Assembly (NCBI RefSeq): GCF_003837805.1
Contig: NZ_RQIT01000002.1
Location: 1-64,000 of the forward strand
Origin: Bradyrhizobium sp. RP6
Lineage (GTDB): Bacteria; Pseudomonadota; Alphaproteobacteria; Rhizobiales; Xanthobacteraceae
Direction: 5' to 3'
Length of the DNA: 64,000 bases
Of this stretch, positions 38,217-46,697 are shown piece after piece (position 1 is the first letter of the stretch; each line of letters begins with the position of its first letter). The notes beneath the pieces were generated by a model. It saw nothing but the letters and a program-made list of their open reading frames with translations, did no database searches and had not been told where the DNA came from. The position numbers and the translations under genes are program-made.

Positions 38217-39269
38217 ATGCTTCCCGAATGGGTTTACCAGAACTGCCCCGAGGTCTCCGCGGTTCATCGCGAGGCGGCCATCGCGCGGCAGGCGCAACTG
38301 ACAAAGCCGACTGGCGCGCTCGGCCGGCTCGAGCAGCTCGCGGTTGAGCTTGCGGGCTTGCAGGCGACCGAGCAGCCCCGCGCTTCGCGGGTGCCGATCA
38401 TCATCTTCGCCGGTGATCACGGCATCGTCGCGCAGGGCGTGTCAGCCTATCCGCAAGCCGTGACGATCGCGATGATGGCGAATTTTGCGTCTGGCGGCGC
38501 GGCGATCTCGGTGCTGGCGCGTGAACTGGGTTCCAGCCTGGAGGTGGTCGACGCCGGCACGCTGGCCCAGGAGCAGATGGCGGGAATCATCACCGACAAG
38601 CCGCGCAGCGGCACACGCGATTTCAGCGTCGAGGCTGCGCTCACGCCGACCGAGCTGGCCTTTGCCTTCGAGGCCGGCCAGCGCGCTGTCGCGCGCGCAG
38701 CACCTAGTCAGCCCGATCTCCTGATCTTCGGCGAGATGGGCATCGGCAACACCACGACCTCAGCGGCGATCGCGGCGAGTCTGCTTGGTGTGAGCGCCGA
38801 GGAGATCGCGGGCAGCGGCACCGGCGTCGATATGGCCGGCCGCGCGCACAAGGCACGGGTGATCGATGCGGCGATCGCACGCCACGGCGTCTCCGGAGCG
38901 TTGGTCGAGAAGATCCTGTGCGCGGTCGGCGGCCTCGAGATCGCGGCGATCTCAGGCGCGATCATTGCCGCCGCGCAGGCCCGCATTCCGGTGTTGATCG
39001 ACGGCTTCATCGTGTCCGTCGCTGCCCTGGCCGCGGCGCGTCTCAATCCGTCCTGTCAGCCGTTCCAGCTTGCTTCGCATCAATCGGCGGAGCAGGGGCA
39101 TCGGCTGGTGTTGCGCGCGCTCAACGTTCAGCCGCTGATCAGCCTCGATCTCAGGCTCGGCGAGGGATCGGGCGCGGCCATCGCGCTGCCGCTGGTCCGC
39201 TCGGCGTGTGCGCTTCACAACGGCATGGCGACGTTTACGCAGGCCAACGTGCCGGATCGCCCGGCCTGA
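38217..39269 (+). CDS. cobT: Nicotinate-nucleotide-dimethylbenzimidazole phosphoribosyltransferase
   Basis: CobT (CobU in Pseudomonas naming) activates dimethylbenzimidazole to alpha-ribazole 5'-phosphate using nicotinate mononucleotide. The 350-residue protein has LTKPTGALGRLEQLA, IFAGDHGIVAQGVSAYP, FGEMGIGNTTTSAA and the catalytic glutamate near its C-terminus in LRLGEGSGAA. GAGGCAGC precedes the ATG. With BluB and CobS/CobU it completes nucleotide-loop synthesis. It ends 6 bases from the convergent phosphatase gene. Confidence 0.95.
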   Translation: MLPEWVYQNCPEVSAVHREAAIARQAQLTKPTGALGRLEQLAVELAGLQATEQPRASRVPIIIFAGDHGIVAQGVSAYPQAVTIAMMANFASGGAAISVLARELGSSLEVVDAGTLAQEQMAGIITDKPRSGTRDFSVEAALTPTELAFAFEAGQRAVARAAPSQPDLLIFGEMGIGNTTTSAAIAASLLGVSAEEIAGSGTGVDMAGRAHKARVIDAAIARHGVSGALVEKILCAVGGLEIAAISGAIIAAAQARIPVLIDGFIVSVAALAAARLNPSCQPFQLASHQSAEQGHRLVLRALNVQPLISLDLRLGEGSGAAIALPLVRSACALHNGMATFTQANVPDRPA

Positions 39270-39275
39270 TGCGGC

Positions 39276-39848
39276 TCAAGCCACGCGCTGGTTGACCGAG
39301 ACGACACGCCAGCCCGCCGTGAGCCGGTCGATCCGGGTCAGCGACAGCGGATCGATCACGAAGCGCAAGGCGGCTTGCGGCGTCAAGTCCAGCGCGATGC
39401 AGAGCGCGGCGCGGATGGTGCCGGAATGCACGACCAGCGTTGCCGAGCCTGCGCCAATCCGCGATAGGCCCACCTGCACGCGCGCAACCTGATCCGCAAA
39501 GCTTTCGCCGCTCGGTGGCCGTCCGCGCGCCGGATCGCGCCAGAACTGCGCGTAAGTCTCGCCACCGCTCGCGGCGAGCTCGTCATGCCGACGGCCGGTC
39601 CAGTCGCCGAAATCCTGCTCGCGAAATTCGCTGACCAATTCCGGTTCGAGCCCCAGAGCGCGCGCCGTCTCGACCGTGCGCCGCGACGGGCTGGCATAGC
39701 TGGTGGCATCCGGCGGCAAACGCTGCCGCAGAGCCGCCAACGCGGCCTGATCGCCGAGATCCGCCCGCGCATCGGCTGCGTGGATCGTGCCGGCCACGCC
39801 CTCGACGGCCGCATGCCGTATCAACCAGAGGAAGGTCTCGCCTTCCAT
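39276..39848 (-). CDS. Histidine phosphatase, possible alpha-ribazole phosphatase
   Basis: A 190-residue histidine phosphatase. The catalytic His12 lies in LIRHAAVEG, which differs from the common RHGE/RHGQ. The second conserved histidine is in LVVHSGTIRAAL, with FREQDFGDWTG and PPSGESFADQ between them. The ATG at 39848 has AAGGAGAT well placed upstream. By position it could remove phosphate from alpha-ribazole phosphate or cobalamin 5'-phosphate, a role otherwise missing here. It is convergent with cobT and not behind a riboswitch. Function is inferred. Confidence 0.7.
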   Translation of the reverse strand: MEGETFLWLIRHAAVEGVAGTIHAADARADLGDQAALAALRQRLPPDATSYASPSRRTVETARALGLEPELVSEFREQDFGDWTGRRHDELAASGGETYAQFWRDPARGRPPSGESFADQVARVQVGLSRIGAGSATLVVHSGTIRAALCIALDLTPQAALRFVIDPLSLTRIDRLTAGWRVVSVNQRVA

Positions 39849-39899
39849 GCTTATCTCCAAGGAAGTTGGTCGCTGTGGCCACACCGCCGCACTGCCACA

Positions 39900-39928
39900 T
39901 TGACTCTGTCTTGCTGGTAATCCTAGAT
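39900..39928 (+). promoter_or_regulatory. Predicted promoter of the TonB receptor operon
   Basis: TTGACT at 39900-39905 and CTAGAT at 39923-39928 are separated by 17 bases. The expected transcription start near 39935 coincides with the first base of the riboswitch P1 stem. It lies 52 bases from the divergent phosphatase start codon. Confidence 0.6.
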
Positions 39929-39934
39929 GCTGGC

Positions 39935-40108
39935 GACGGTTTTCCCGAGAGGGAATGAAAAGGGAATGCGGTGCGGGGAAACTTGTCCCCAATGCCGCGG
40001 CTGCCCCCGCAACTGTGAGCGGATAATCCTTCGTCACAAGCCACTGGGTCCTCGGTCCCGGGAAGGCGACGAAGCGGTGATGACCCGCGAGCCAGGAGAC
40101 CTGCCGTC
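39935..40108 (+). promoter_or_regulatory. Cobalamin riboswitch 3, upstream of the TonB receptor
   Basis: A third AdoCbl aptamer. The B12 box AGCCAGGAGACCTGCC lies at 40090-40105. GGGAATGCGGTG (39963-39974), CTGCCCCCGCAACTGTGAGC and GCCACTGGG are the other conserved parts. P1 pairs GACGG (39935-39939) with CCGTC (40104-40108). A GGCC / GGCC hairpin (GGCCCGAAAGGCC near 40168-40180) lies in the 131-base platform before the GTG at 40240. By direction it controls the receptor, not the phosphatase. Confidence 0.94.
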
Positions 40109-40239
40109 AGCCGTGGTCACACGCGAAGATGTCGGTCGGGGAGTACAGACATTCGGCTTCATCGGACGGCCCGAAAGGCCAACAGATGAGACCTCGTTCG
40201 CTGTGACGTGCCACTGACGTCATACCGAGGTTTCATATC

Positions 40240-42597
40240 GTGTCTTCCATCTGTATCTTACGGCCGAGCCGCTTCCTGCTCGCCTGGGCTGCGCTTATAT
40301 CGTTCGTCGTTGCCGATATGCCTGCCGCCCTGGCGCAGCAGGTCCGCGAACCCCTGCCGCCGGTCGAGGTCTCGCCTGCTGAAACCGGCAGGCGGGCCAA
40401 GCCAGCCGGCCGTGAAGCGCAGCGCGCGCGCCGTGCAGCTTTGCGCCGGCCGGCGACCGTATCGGCCCCGCCCAAGCCCACCGCGCCGGCCACGGCAGCA
40501 CAGACGCCGCTCAACAGCAATGTGGTCGCCGAAAGCGCCTCGCGGCTCGGCCTGACCGTGCGTGAGATGCCGGCGACGGTCGAGGTGATCTCCGCCGAGA
40601 CCATGCGCGAGCAAGGCTATCGAACGGTCTCGGAGGTGGCGCAGGGTGCCGTCGGCGTCACCTCCGGCGACAATCCGGCCGAGCCCGCGGCGTTTTCCAT
40701 GCGCGGCTTCACCAACAGCCAGATCAACACGCTCTACAACGGCATCAAGATCGGCCCGCAGAACATGACCTCGCGGATCACCGACACCGCCAATCTCGAG
40801 GCCGTGGAATTCCTCAAGGGCCCGGCCTCGGTGATGTCAGGCGAGGGTGCCGCCGGGGGCGCCATCAACTTCGTCACTAAGCAGCCACACACCGGATCGA
40901 TCCGGAACGAAGCCGAGTTTTCCTGGGACTCGCTCAACTCATTCCGCGCCCATTACGGTTCGGGCGGCAGCACCAATGTGCAGGGCCTCGACTATCGCTT
41001 CGACATCAGCCGTTCCACCCTCAACGGCTTTGCTGACGACACCAACGTCAAGACGTTCGGCGCGTCCGGCCAGCTCAATTACCGCGTCTCCGATACTCTC
41101 AAGATCTGGGGCGCTATCGAGTACCGCGAGGATCGCTCCAAGGCCTATTGGGGCGCGCCGCTGGTGCCGGTCGCCTTCAGCGGCTCGCATGCCACGAGCG
41201 GGATGGTCTCCGGCAACTACGTCTCGAACTACAACAAGACCAATCTTGGCGCGGTCACCATCGACGATCGCACGTTCAACACTAATTACAACGTTCTCGA
41301 CAACCGAAACGTGGCGCAGGAAGTCTGGCTGCGCGGCGGTTTTGAGCTGAAGCTCGCGCCTGATCTGACCTTGAAGAGCCAGGCCTATGCCTATGGCGCA
41401 GAGCGGACCTGGTTCAACAACGAGATCGAGGCGTTCAATTCCACCACGAACCTGGTCGATCGCGAGCGCTTCTATGTCGCGCACAGCCAGCGTCTGGTCG
41501 GCAACATCACCGACCTGATCTGGGACGCTGATATCGCGGGCTTTGACAACCGGCTGGTCACGACGCTCTCGTCAAGCTATCTCGATTTCGTCAGGCCGGG
41601 CGCGGCCAACTTTCCAGGCGATTCCGTTTCGCTGGTCGATCCCAATCGGGGCTACTACGGCCTGCTCACGACCCAGCAGCAGACCGCGCGCATCGACAAC
41701 GAGGCGCTGTCGTTCGAGGACAGGCTGAAGCTGACGCGCAGCTTCGCGCTGGTTGGCGGCCTCCGCGTCGAGCATATCGGGCTTGACCGCAATTCGACCG
41801 ACGTGAGCGGGCTGGAGAAGGCAGGCTTCCCGTTCACGAAAGACTGGGCGCCGGTGACGGGCCGCATCGGTTACACCTGGGAGGCCGTCCCCGGCCTCAC
41901 CTTCTTCAGCCAGTACGCCACCGGCGCCGACATCGCCGCCAACAATATCTTTTTGCTTGGGCCGACCCAGCCGCTCGACCTGACGACCGCGCGCACCTAC
42001 GAGACCGGCGTCAAGCATGTGTTCTGGGACAACAGGGCGGAATGGTCTTTCTCGGCCTACGACATCCTGCGCAAGAACGTCTACGCGGCGGCCGGCGGCA
42101 TGCAGCTCAACATTGCCGGGCGGCAGGAGTCCAAGGGCGTCGAGCTTGCCGCGGCGGTGCGCCCGATCGAGCCGCTGCGGCTGTGGGGCAACATCGCCTA
42201 TGTCGACGCTCGCTATGCCGACTACAATTTTGCCGGCGGCACGTTTTCCGGCAACACGCCGCCGAACGTGCCGCGTATCGTCGCCAATGCCGGCGCGTCG
42301 TACCGGTTCTTCACGCCCTGGCCGGTGGAGGTCGGCATCACCGGCCGCCATGTCGGCGACCGCTACAACACCGATGCCAATGTCGTGACGATGAAGGCCT
42401 ACACCGTCGCCGACGTCTATGCCTTCGTCGACATTCCCAAGACGGTCTTCGCTGCGGTCGACCAGGCCCGCCTGACCTTCCGTGTCCGCAACATCGCCGA
42501 CAAGCGCTACGCGATCTGGGGCGATCCGTTCTATCCCGACCAGATCCTGCTGGGCGCGCCGCGCACCTACGAGATCTCGGCCGCGTTCAAATGGTAG
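40240..42597 (+). CDS. TonB-dependent outer-membrane receptor, cobalamin-regulated
   Basis: Outer-membrane receptor (785 residues) with a signal peptide (about 1-30), an Ala/Pro-rich linker, a plug domain (about 100-210; MPATVEVISAETMREQG, FLKGPASVMSGEGAAGGAINFVTK) and a 22-strand barrel ending in AAFKW with the terminal aromatic residue. By plug sequence it resembles siderophore receptors (FhuA/FecA-like) rather than classical BtuB. The start is GTG, with CCGAGG upstream. Riboswitch 3 argues that the ligand is a corrinoid or a cobalt complex. A 13-base gap leads to the PepSY gene. Confidence 0.87.
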   Translation: MSSICILRPSRFLLAWAALISFVVADMPAALAQQVREPLPPVEVSPAETGRRAKPAGREAQRARRAALRRPATVSAPPKPTAPATAAQTPLNSNVVAESASRLGLTVREMPATVEVISAETMREQGYRTVSEVAQGAVGVTSGDNPAEPAAFSMRGFTNSQINTLYNGIKIGPQNMTSRITDTANLEAVEFLKGPASVMSGEGAAGGAINFVTKQPHTGSIRNEAEFSWDSLNSFRAHYGSGGSTNVQGLDYRFDISRSTLNGFADDTNVKTFGASGQLNYRVSDTLKIWGAIEYREDRSKAYWGAPLVPVAFSGSHATSGMVSGNYVSNYNKTNLGAVTIDDRTFNTNYNVLDNRNVAQEVWLRGGFELKLAPDLTLKSQAYAYGAERTWFNNEIEAFNSTTNLVDRERFYVAHSQRLVGNITDLIWDADIAGFDNRLVTTLSSSYLDFVRPGAANFPGDSVSLVDPNRGYYGLLTTQQQTARIDNEALSFEDRLKLTRSFALVGGLRVEHIGLDRNSTDVSGLEKAGFPFTKDWAPVTGRIGYTWEAVPGLTFFSQYATGADIAANNIFLLGPTQPLDLTTARTYETGVKHVFWDNRAEWSFSAYDILRKNVYAAAGGMQLNIAGRQESKGVELAAAVRPIEPLRLWGNIAYVDARYADYNFAGGTFSGNTPPNVPRIVANAGASYRFFTPWPVEVGITGRHVGDRYNTDANVVTMKAYTVADVYAFVDIPKTVFAAVDQARLTFRVRNIADKRYAIWGDPFYPDQILLGAPRTYEISAAFKW

Positions 42598-42610
42598 GGG
42601 CGCTGACCGC

Positions 42611-44026
42611 ATGATGGGCGCGATCGCCCTGCTGCATCGCTGGCTCGGGACCGCGTTCTGCCTCCTGTTCGCGATGTGGTTCGCGACGGGGATCGTGATG
42701 CACTTCGTTCCGTTTCCGTCGCTGACGGAAGCGGAGCGATTTGCGGGACTCGCGCCGGTGGATCGCGGCGAGACGACGATTTCGGTTGCCGATGCCATTG
42801 CGGCGAGCGGGATCGCCGATGCAATGCGTGTTCGATTGATCCAGCGGCGTGATGGACCGGTCTATGTCGTATCGGGATTATCCCGTTTGCGCGCGGTCCA
42901 CGCCTCCGACGGACGAGACGCGTCGGTGACATCTGCCGATGCTGCGCTCACCATCGCGCAAGATCATGCCCGTCGGCGCGGGCTCGATGCCGCACGGGCC
43001 GCAATCGTCGCTCGTTCGGACCACGATCAATGGAGCGTGCCGAACGGCTTCGATCGCCATCGGCCCTTGTTTCGCGCTGCTCTCGGTGATGCCGCCGGAA
43101 CCGAGGTCTATGTCTCGTCGCCGGCCGGCGAGGTCGTGCTCGATACGACGCGCAGCGAGCGCGGGTGGAATTGGGCCGGCAGCGTGCTGCACTGGATCTA
43201 TCCGACGGTTCTGCGCAGCAACTGGGCGCTGTGGGATCAGGTGGTCTGGATCCTGTCGCTGCTGGCCCTCATCGCAGCGTTGCTTGGTGCGGTGCTCGGG
43301 ATCGTGCGGGTGAGGATACGAGGACCCCGGATCTCCTCGCCTTACCGCGGCTGGCACGCCCTGCATCACCTCATTGGCCTCGCGGCGACGCTCTTCGTGC
43401 TGAGCTGGATCTTCAGCGGCTGGCTCTCGATGGATCATGGGCGGCTGTTCTCGCGCGGGCAATTGACACCGACAGAGGCCCACGTGATGAACGCCGCGCC
43501 GGATTGGAGGGACGCGCCGTCATTCGATCGGCAGCCAATATCCCCCTCGGCTCGTGAGGTCGAATGGTTCGGCTTCAACGGCGGCGTTTATCGGCGCGAT
43601 CGGGTTGCCCTTGGTCGTCAGAGGTTGATCGGCAGAGGCGTGCCGCCGGACGAACAAACAGGGTTCTTCAGCGCGCGCGAAGTGTCGGAGTCGATGACGC
43701 ATCTCGCTCCTCGCTGCGACGCACCGTCCATCGTTGCTGATGACGACCTCTATTTCGTGCGATCGGTCCTCCGGGGTGCTCCGGTCTATCGCGTCCGGTG
43801 TAACGAGCTCTGGTTCGACATGGACGGCGCGGACGGCAGCGTGCTGCAACGGCTGGATCCGTCACGGCGGGCCTATCGCTGGGCCTACGGCGCGCTGCAC
43901 ACGTTCGACATCCCGGTCCTCATGGCGCACCCGCATTTGCGCGATGTCCTGATCGTCGGGCTCTGCGCGCTCGGATTGGTGTTCTCCATGACCGGCATCG
44001 TCATTGGCTGGCGGCGCTTGCGCTAG
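42611..44026 (+). CDS. PepSY-domain membrane protein, reductase-type
   Basis: Inner-membrane protein (471 residues) of the PepSY-associated TM / iron-regulated family. It has a membrane segment near 5-28, a periplasmic PepSY-like region, segments near 205-232 and 250-275 (HALHHLIGLAATLFVLSWIFSG, with candidate heme histidines), a second periplasmic part and a final segment (445-468). Relatives sit beside siderophore receptors and are thought to reduce the metal during uptake. Here it follows a riboswitch-controlled receptor. Its stop codon overlaps that of the opposite-strand flavoreductase gene in one CTAG. Confidence 0.82.
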   Translation: MMGAIALLHRWLGTAFCLLFAMWFATGIVMHFVPFPSLTEAERFAGLAPVDRGETTISVADAIAASGIADAMRVRLIQRRDGPVYVVSGLSRLRAVHASDGRDASVTSADAALTIAQDHARRRGLDAARAAIVARSDHDQWSVPNGFDRHRPLFRAALGDAAGTEVYVSSPAGEVVLDTTRSERGWNWAGSVLHWIYPTVLRSNWALWDQVVWILSLLALIAALLGAVLGIVRVRIRGPRISSPYRGWHALHHLIGLAATLFVLSWIFSGWLSMDHGRLFSRGQLTPTEAHVMNAAPDWRDAPSFDRQPISPSAREVEWFGFNGGVYRRDRVALGRQRLIGRGVPPDEQTGFFSAREVSESMTHLAPRCDAPSIVADDDLYFVRSVLRGAPVYRVRCNELWFDMDGADGSVLQRLDPSRRAYRWAYGALHTFDIPVLMAHPHLRDVLIVGLCALGLVFSMTGIVIGWRRLR

Positions 44027-44772
44027 TTCAATCCGGTCTTGCCCAGCGCCCAATAGGCCTTGGTACTCATCCGCGACGTCACGACGCCGGCGGCTTTCAG
44101 GGTCCGGCTGATGCGCTGGATCGACGAAGCCTTGCCGGTCAGGACGAAATGCGCGCTCGCGGAAAAGCGCAACAGCTCGGCCTCGACGGCCGCGAGATGG
44201 GCGTCATCGCCGCTGCGCACGATCAGTGTGGCGCTGCCGAGGCCGATGGCGGCCAGGACGGAATTTGCCTCCGCAGCATCGGAGGCCTCGAACACGTAAG
44301 TTGCACCATCCATTTGCCCACTGTCGCGGAACGCTGAGGCAACGCCGAATGAGGTTTCGTCGCCGAACAACACCATCGGCGCTTTTCGGGTGGAAAGATC
44401 GAGCGAGCGGCGTGGGCCGAAGAACCAGCAGATGTCACCTTGGCGCAAGCCGCTTGCCCATCGGCTGCCGGGGCCATTACCGTGTGCAAAAGCGAGCAGT
44501 CGCGTCCGGCCTTTCTCCGCATCCCACGACACCGGTGTGTAGGTCCGCGCGCTCAGGCCGGATCCCATCGCGACCTGGATCTTCTGGCCGATGGACCATG
44601 CGACGCCCTTGAGGGCATCGCCTTCGAGCTCGATCGACCGAAAGCGAGGCGAGAGCGTCTCGACGCCGGTGACGCGCGCAGGGCGCATCAGCCATTTCAG
44701 CAACATGCGCGCGACTGGCCCTTGCGGCGGCTTCGATGGCTCGGACATCTGCGGTCGGTCGGGCTCGTTCAA
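44023..44772 (-). CDS. Siderophore-interacting-protein-type flavoreductase
   Basis: Cytoplasmic FAD/NAD(P)H reductase (249 residues) of the SIP/ViuB family. An FAD domain has SARTYTPVSWD (the RxYTP motif) near residues 74-84, and a nucleotide domain begins around VLFGDETSFGVASAF. The start is TTG at 44772, with AGGAG 7 bases upstream; an ATG at 44748 lacks a ribosome site. Family members reduce Fe(III)-siderophores after import. Beside the cobalamin-regulated receptor it might reduce Co(III) corrinoids, but it is on the other strand with no riboswitch, so this is speculative. Confidence 0.82.
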   Translation of the reverse strand: MNEPDRPQMSEPSKPPQGPVARMLLKWLMRPARVTGVETLSPRFRSIELEGDALKGVAWSIGQKIQVAMGSGLSARTYTPVSWDAEKGRTRLLAFAHGNGPGSRWASGLRQGDICWFFGPRRSLDLSTRKAPMVLFGDETSFGVASAFRDSGQMDGATYVFEASDAAEANSVLAAIGLGSATLIVRSGDDAHLAAVEAELLRFSASAHFVLTGKASSIQRISRTLKAAGVVTSRMSTKAYWALGKTGLN

Positions 44773-44811
44773 AGCCGTGCTCCTGTCATTGGAAGTTCAT
44801 GGACGCGCGGA

Positions 44812-45504
44812 TTACCTTGTCCTGATGCTGAGCTCGTTGCCACGGCCGGAATCGAACGGCAGTGACAGCGAGAGGTAGCCGTTCTGGGGATCGCGGACGT
44901 AGTCGACATAGCCTGATGCTTCCTCGAACGCGTTCTCGCCGACGATGATCGCGCCGGGCCGCAGGTGCGGCTCGAGCAGCTTGAGCACGGATAGATAGAG
45001 CGTGAAAGCGCCGTCGAGCATCACCATGTCGATGTCGCTCCCGAGGCCGGAGCTGAGCGTCTCGCGGGCATCGCCGAGCCGAAACTCGACGAGACCGGCG
45101 AGCCCCGCGGCCGCGAGATTCGCGCGCGCCCGCTCGATTTTGCCGGGTTCGATATCCGTCCCGATCAAGCGCCCGCCGCCCATGTCGCGCAGTGCGGCCG
45201 CCATGTAGATCGCGGAAATCCCCATTGAAGAGCCGAACTCGACGATATGCTTCGCCTTGCAGGCGCGGGTGCACATGTAGAGGAAGCGTCCAAACTGCGG
45301 AGAAACGCTCAGAAAGTTGCCCGCGAAGCCGCGGTAGATTCCTTCGAGATCGCGGCTCTCGGCGGTGATGAGCCGGGTGATCATCTCCTCGCGGCTGCTC
45401 GCCTCATTCGTGACGGCTTGCACGAGCGGCGCGTCGGCGGCTTCCGCTTCCCGGTGGAGGCGTTCGAGAACGTCCGCGACGAAGCCGCTGCTGAGTGAAT
45501 CCAT
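44812..45504 (-). CDS. Class I SAM-dependent O-methyltransferase
   Basis: A 230-residue methyltransferase of the catechol/caffeoyl-CoA O-methyltransferase type. The SAM motif I is VEFGSSMGISAIYMAAAL, with LIGTDIEPGKIERA next and MVMLDGAFTLYLSVLKLLEPHLRPGAIIVGEN as motifs II and III; the acidic residues are candidate metal ligands. The ATG at 45504 is preceded by AAGGAG at good distance. It is 106 bases downstream of the AraC-type gene in the same direction, so that regulator may control it. Substrate unknown. Confidence 0.82.
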   Translation of the reverse strand: MDSLSSGFVADVLERLHREAEAADAPLVQAVTNEASSREEMITRLITAESRDLEGIYRGFAGNFLSVSPQFGRFLYMCTRACKAKHIVEFGSSMGISAIYMAAALRDMGGGRLIGTDIEPGKIERARANLAAAGLAGLVEFRLGDARETLSSGLGSDIDMVMLDGAFTLYLSVLKLLEPHLRPGAIIVGENAFEEASGYVDYVRDPQNGYLSLSLPFDSGRGNELSIRTR

Positions 45505-45610
45505 GTTTCGAGCTCCTTGAGTATGCGCCCGCCGGGCGCTCGGGAGTCTGCATACGTTATCGTCTCGCGGGTCGCATTCCGCGAACGGGACAATCGATTG
45601 CGATTTCAGG

Positions 45611-46429
45611 TCAGTGCGTATGGCGTTCCGCCAGATATCGCGCCGGCGGCTTGCCGAGCGCCTTGCGGAACATGGTGACGAAGGCGCTCGCGCCTTCATA
45701 GCCGAGATCGAGCGCCACAGCCTGCACCGATGCCCCCTGGTCGAGGCGCTGAAGCGCGATGAGGATGTGGAGCTGCTGGCGCCATCGGCCGAAGCTCATG
45801 CCGGTCTCGCGTTGCAGGATCCGGGTCAGGGTTCTGGGAGCGACAGCCATGCGCCGGCCCCAGTCCTCGATCGTCGCACGGTCGGAAGGGGTGGCCATCA
45901 GCGCGCTCGCGATCCTGCGCAGCCGGGAATCGGCCGGCATGGGAAAACGCAGCTCTTCGACCGGCGCCAGCGAGAGCTGATCCAGCAGCACGGCCGCGAT
46001 CCGCCCGTCTGGTCCGTCCACATCGTAATGGGCCGGCATGTGCGTCGCATGGATCAGCAGACGTTCCAGCAGAGGGGAGATCGTCAGGGTGCAGCATTGC
46101 CGCGGCAGCGCCGGTATCGCATCCGGCTCCACGAACAGGCAATAGACCTCGACATCTCCGGCGACGCTCACGCCATGCGCAACATGTCCGGGAATCCAGA
46201 CCGCGCAGCGCGGCGGCACGATCCACATGTTTCGCCCGGCTTCCAGCCTGACGATGCCGCGCCGGGCCAGGACGAGTTCGTCCTTGGTATGCGCGTGCAT
46301 GGCCACCTCCGTTCCCTTCGTGACCATCTCGCCGCCGAAGGCTGCGATGGCGCGCGGCACGTCCTCCGGGTTGAAATCCATGGATTCATCGGGGCGAAGG
46401 TCGCCGTCGTCGAGCCGGAAGAAGGGCAT
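45611..46429 (-). CDS. AraC-family transcriptional regulator with cupin domain
   Basis: Regulator of about 272 residues. An N-terminal AraC-type cupin (about 25-110; histidines in MHAHTKDELVLARRG and IPGHVAHGV) precedes two helix-turn-helix units at 190-268, including WGRRMAVAPRTLTRILQRETG and ALDLGYEGASAFVTMFRKALG. I use the ATG at 46429. A longer form from 46537 has a good GGAGG site, but its extra 36 codons have poor codon use and many Arg/Cys, so I consider it less likely. It is divergent from the aldehyde dehydrogenase gene. Confidence 0.8.
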   Translation of the reverse strand: MPFFRLDDGDLRPDESMDFNPEDVPRAIAAFGGEMVTKGTEVAMHAHTKDELVLARRGIVRLEAGRNMWIVPPRCAVWIPGHVAHGVSVAGDVEVYCLFVEPDAIPALPRQCCTLTISPLLERLLIHATHMPAHYDVDGPDGRIAAVLLDQLSLAPVEELRFPMPADSRLRRIASALMATPSDRATIEDWGRRMAVAPRTLTRILQRETGMSFGRWRQQLHILIALQRLDQGASVQAVALDLGYEGASAFVTMFRKALGKPPARYLAERHTH

Positions 46430-46697
46430 GGTGAGCGGATGACCGAGTTGGATGCGATTGACTTGCTCCCGGCAATATCTGGCCCGCGGGCGAGACTTGC
46501 AATGCGAGCCGCCGTAATCTCGATCGGTTCTAACCATGGATTCGCCTCCACCAGATGGTGCCCGGGAAGGTCAGTGATGCACCGCTGCGGCATCACGCAT
46601 CTCTTTTCGTCGGATGTCTTTCGGTGTAGCTCTGCGCCGGCTCGAGATGGCGGCGCCAACCCGTCGAAGACTGAAAATCATGCAGGAGACAGCACGG

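Noticed and set aside
46430..46537. Extended N-terminus of the AraC regulator
   Set aside because: The ATG at 46537 has a good ribosome site, but the 36 added residues are Arg/Cys-rich with poor codon use. It is kept as an alternative only.
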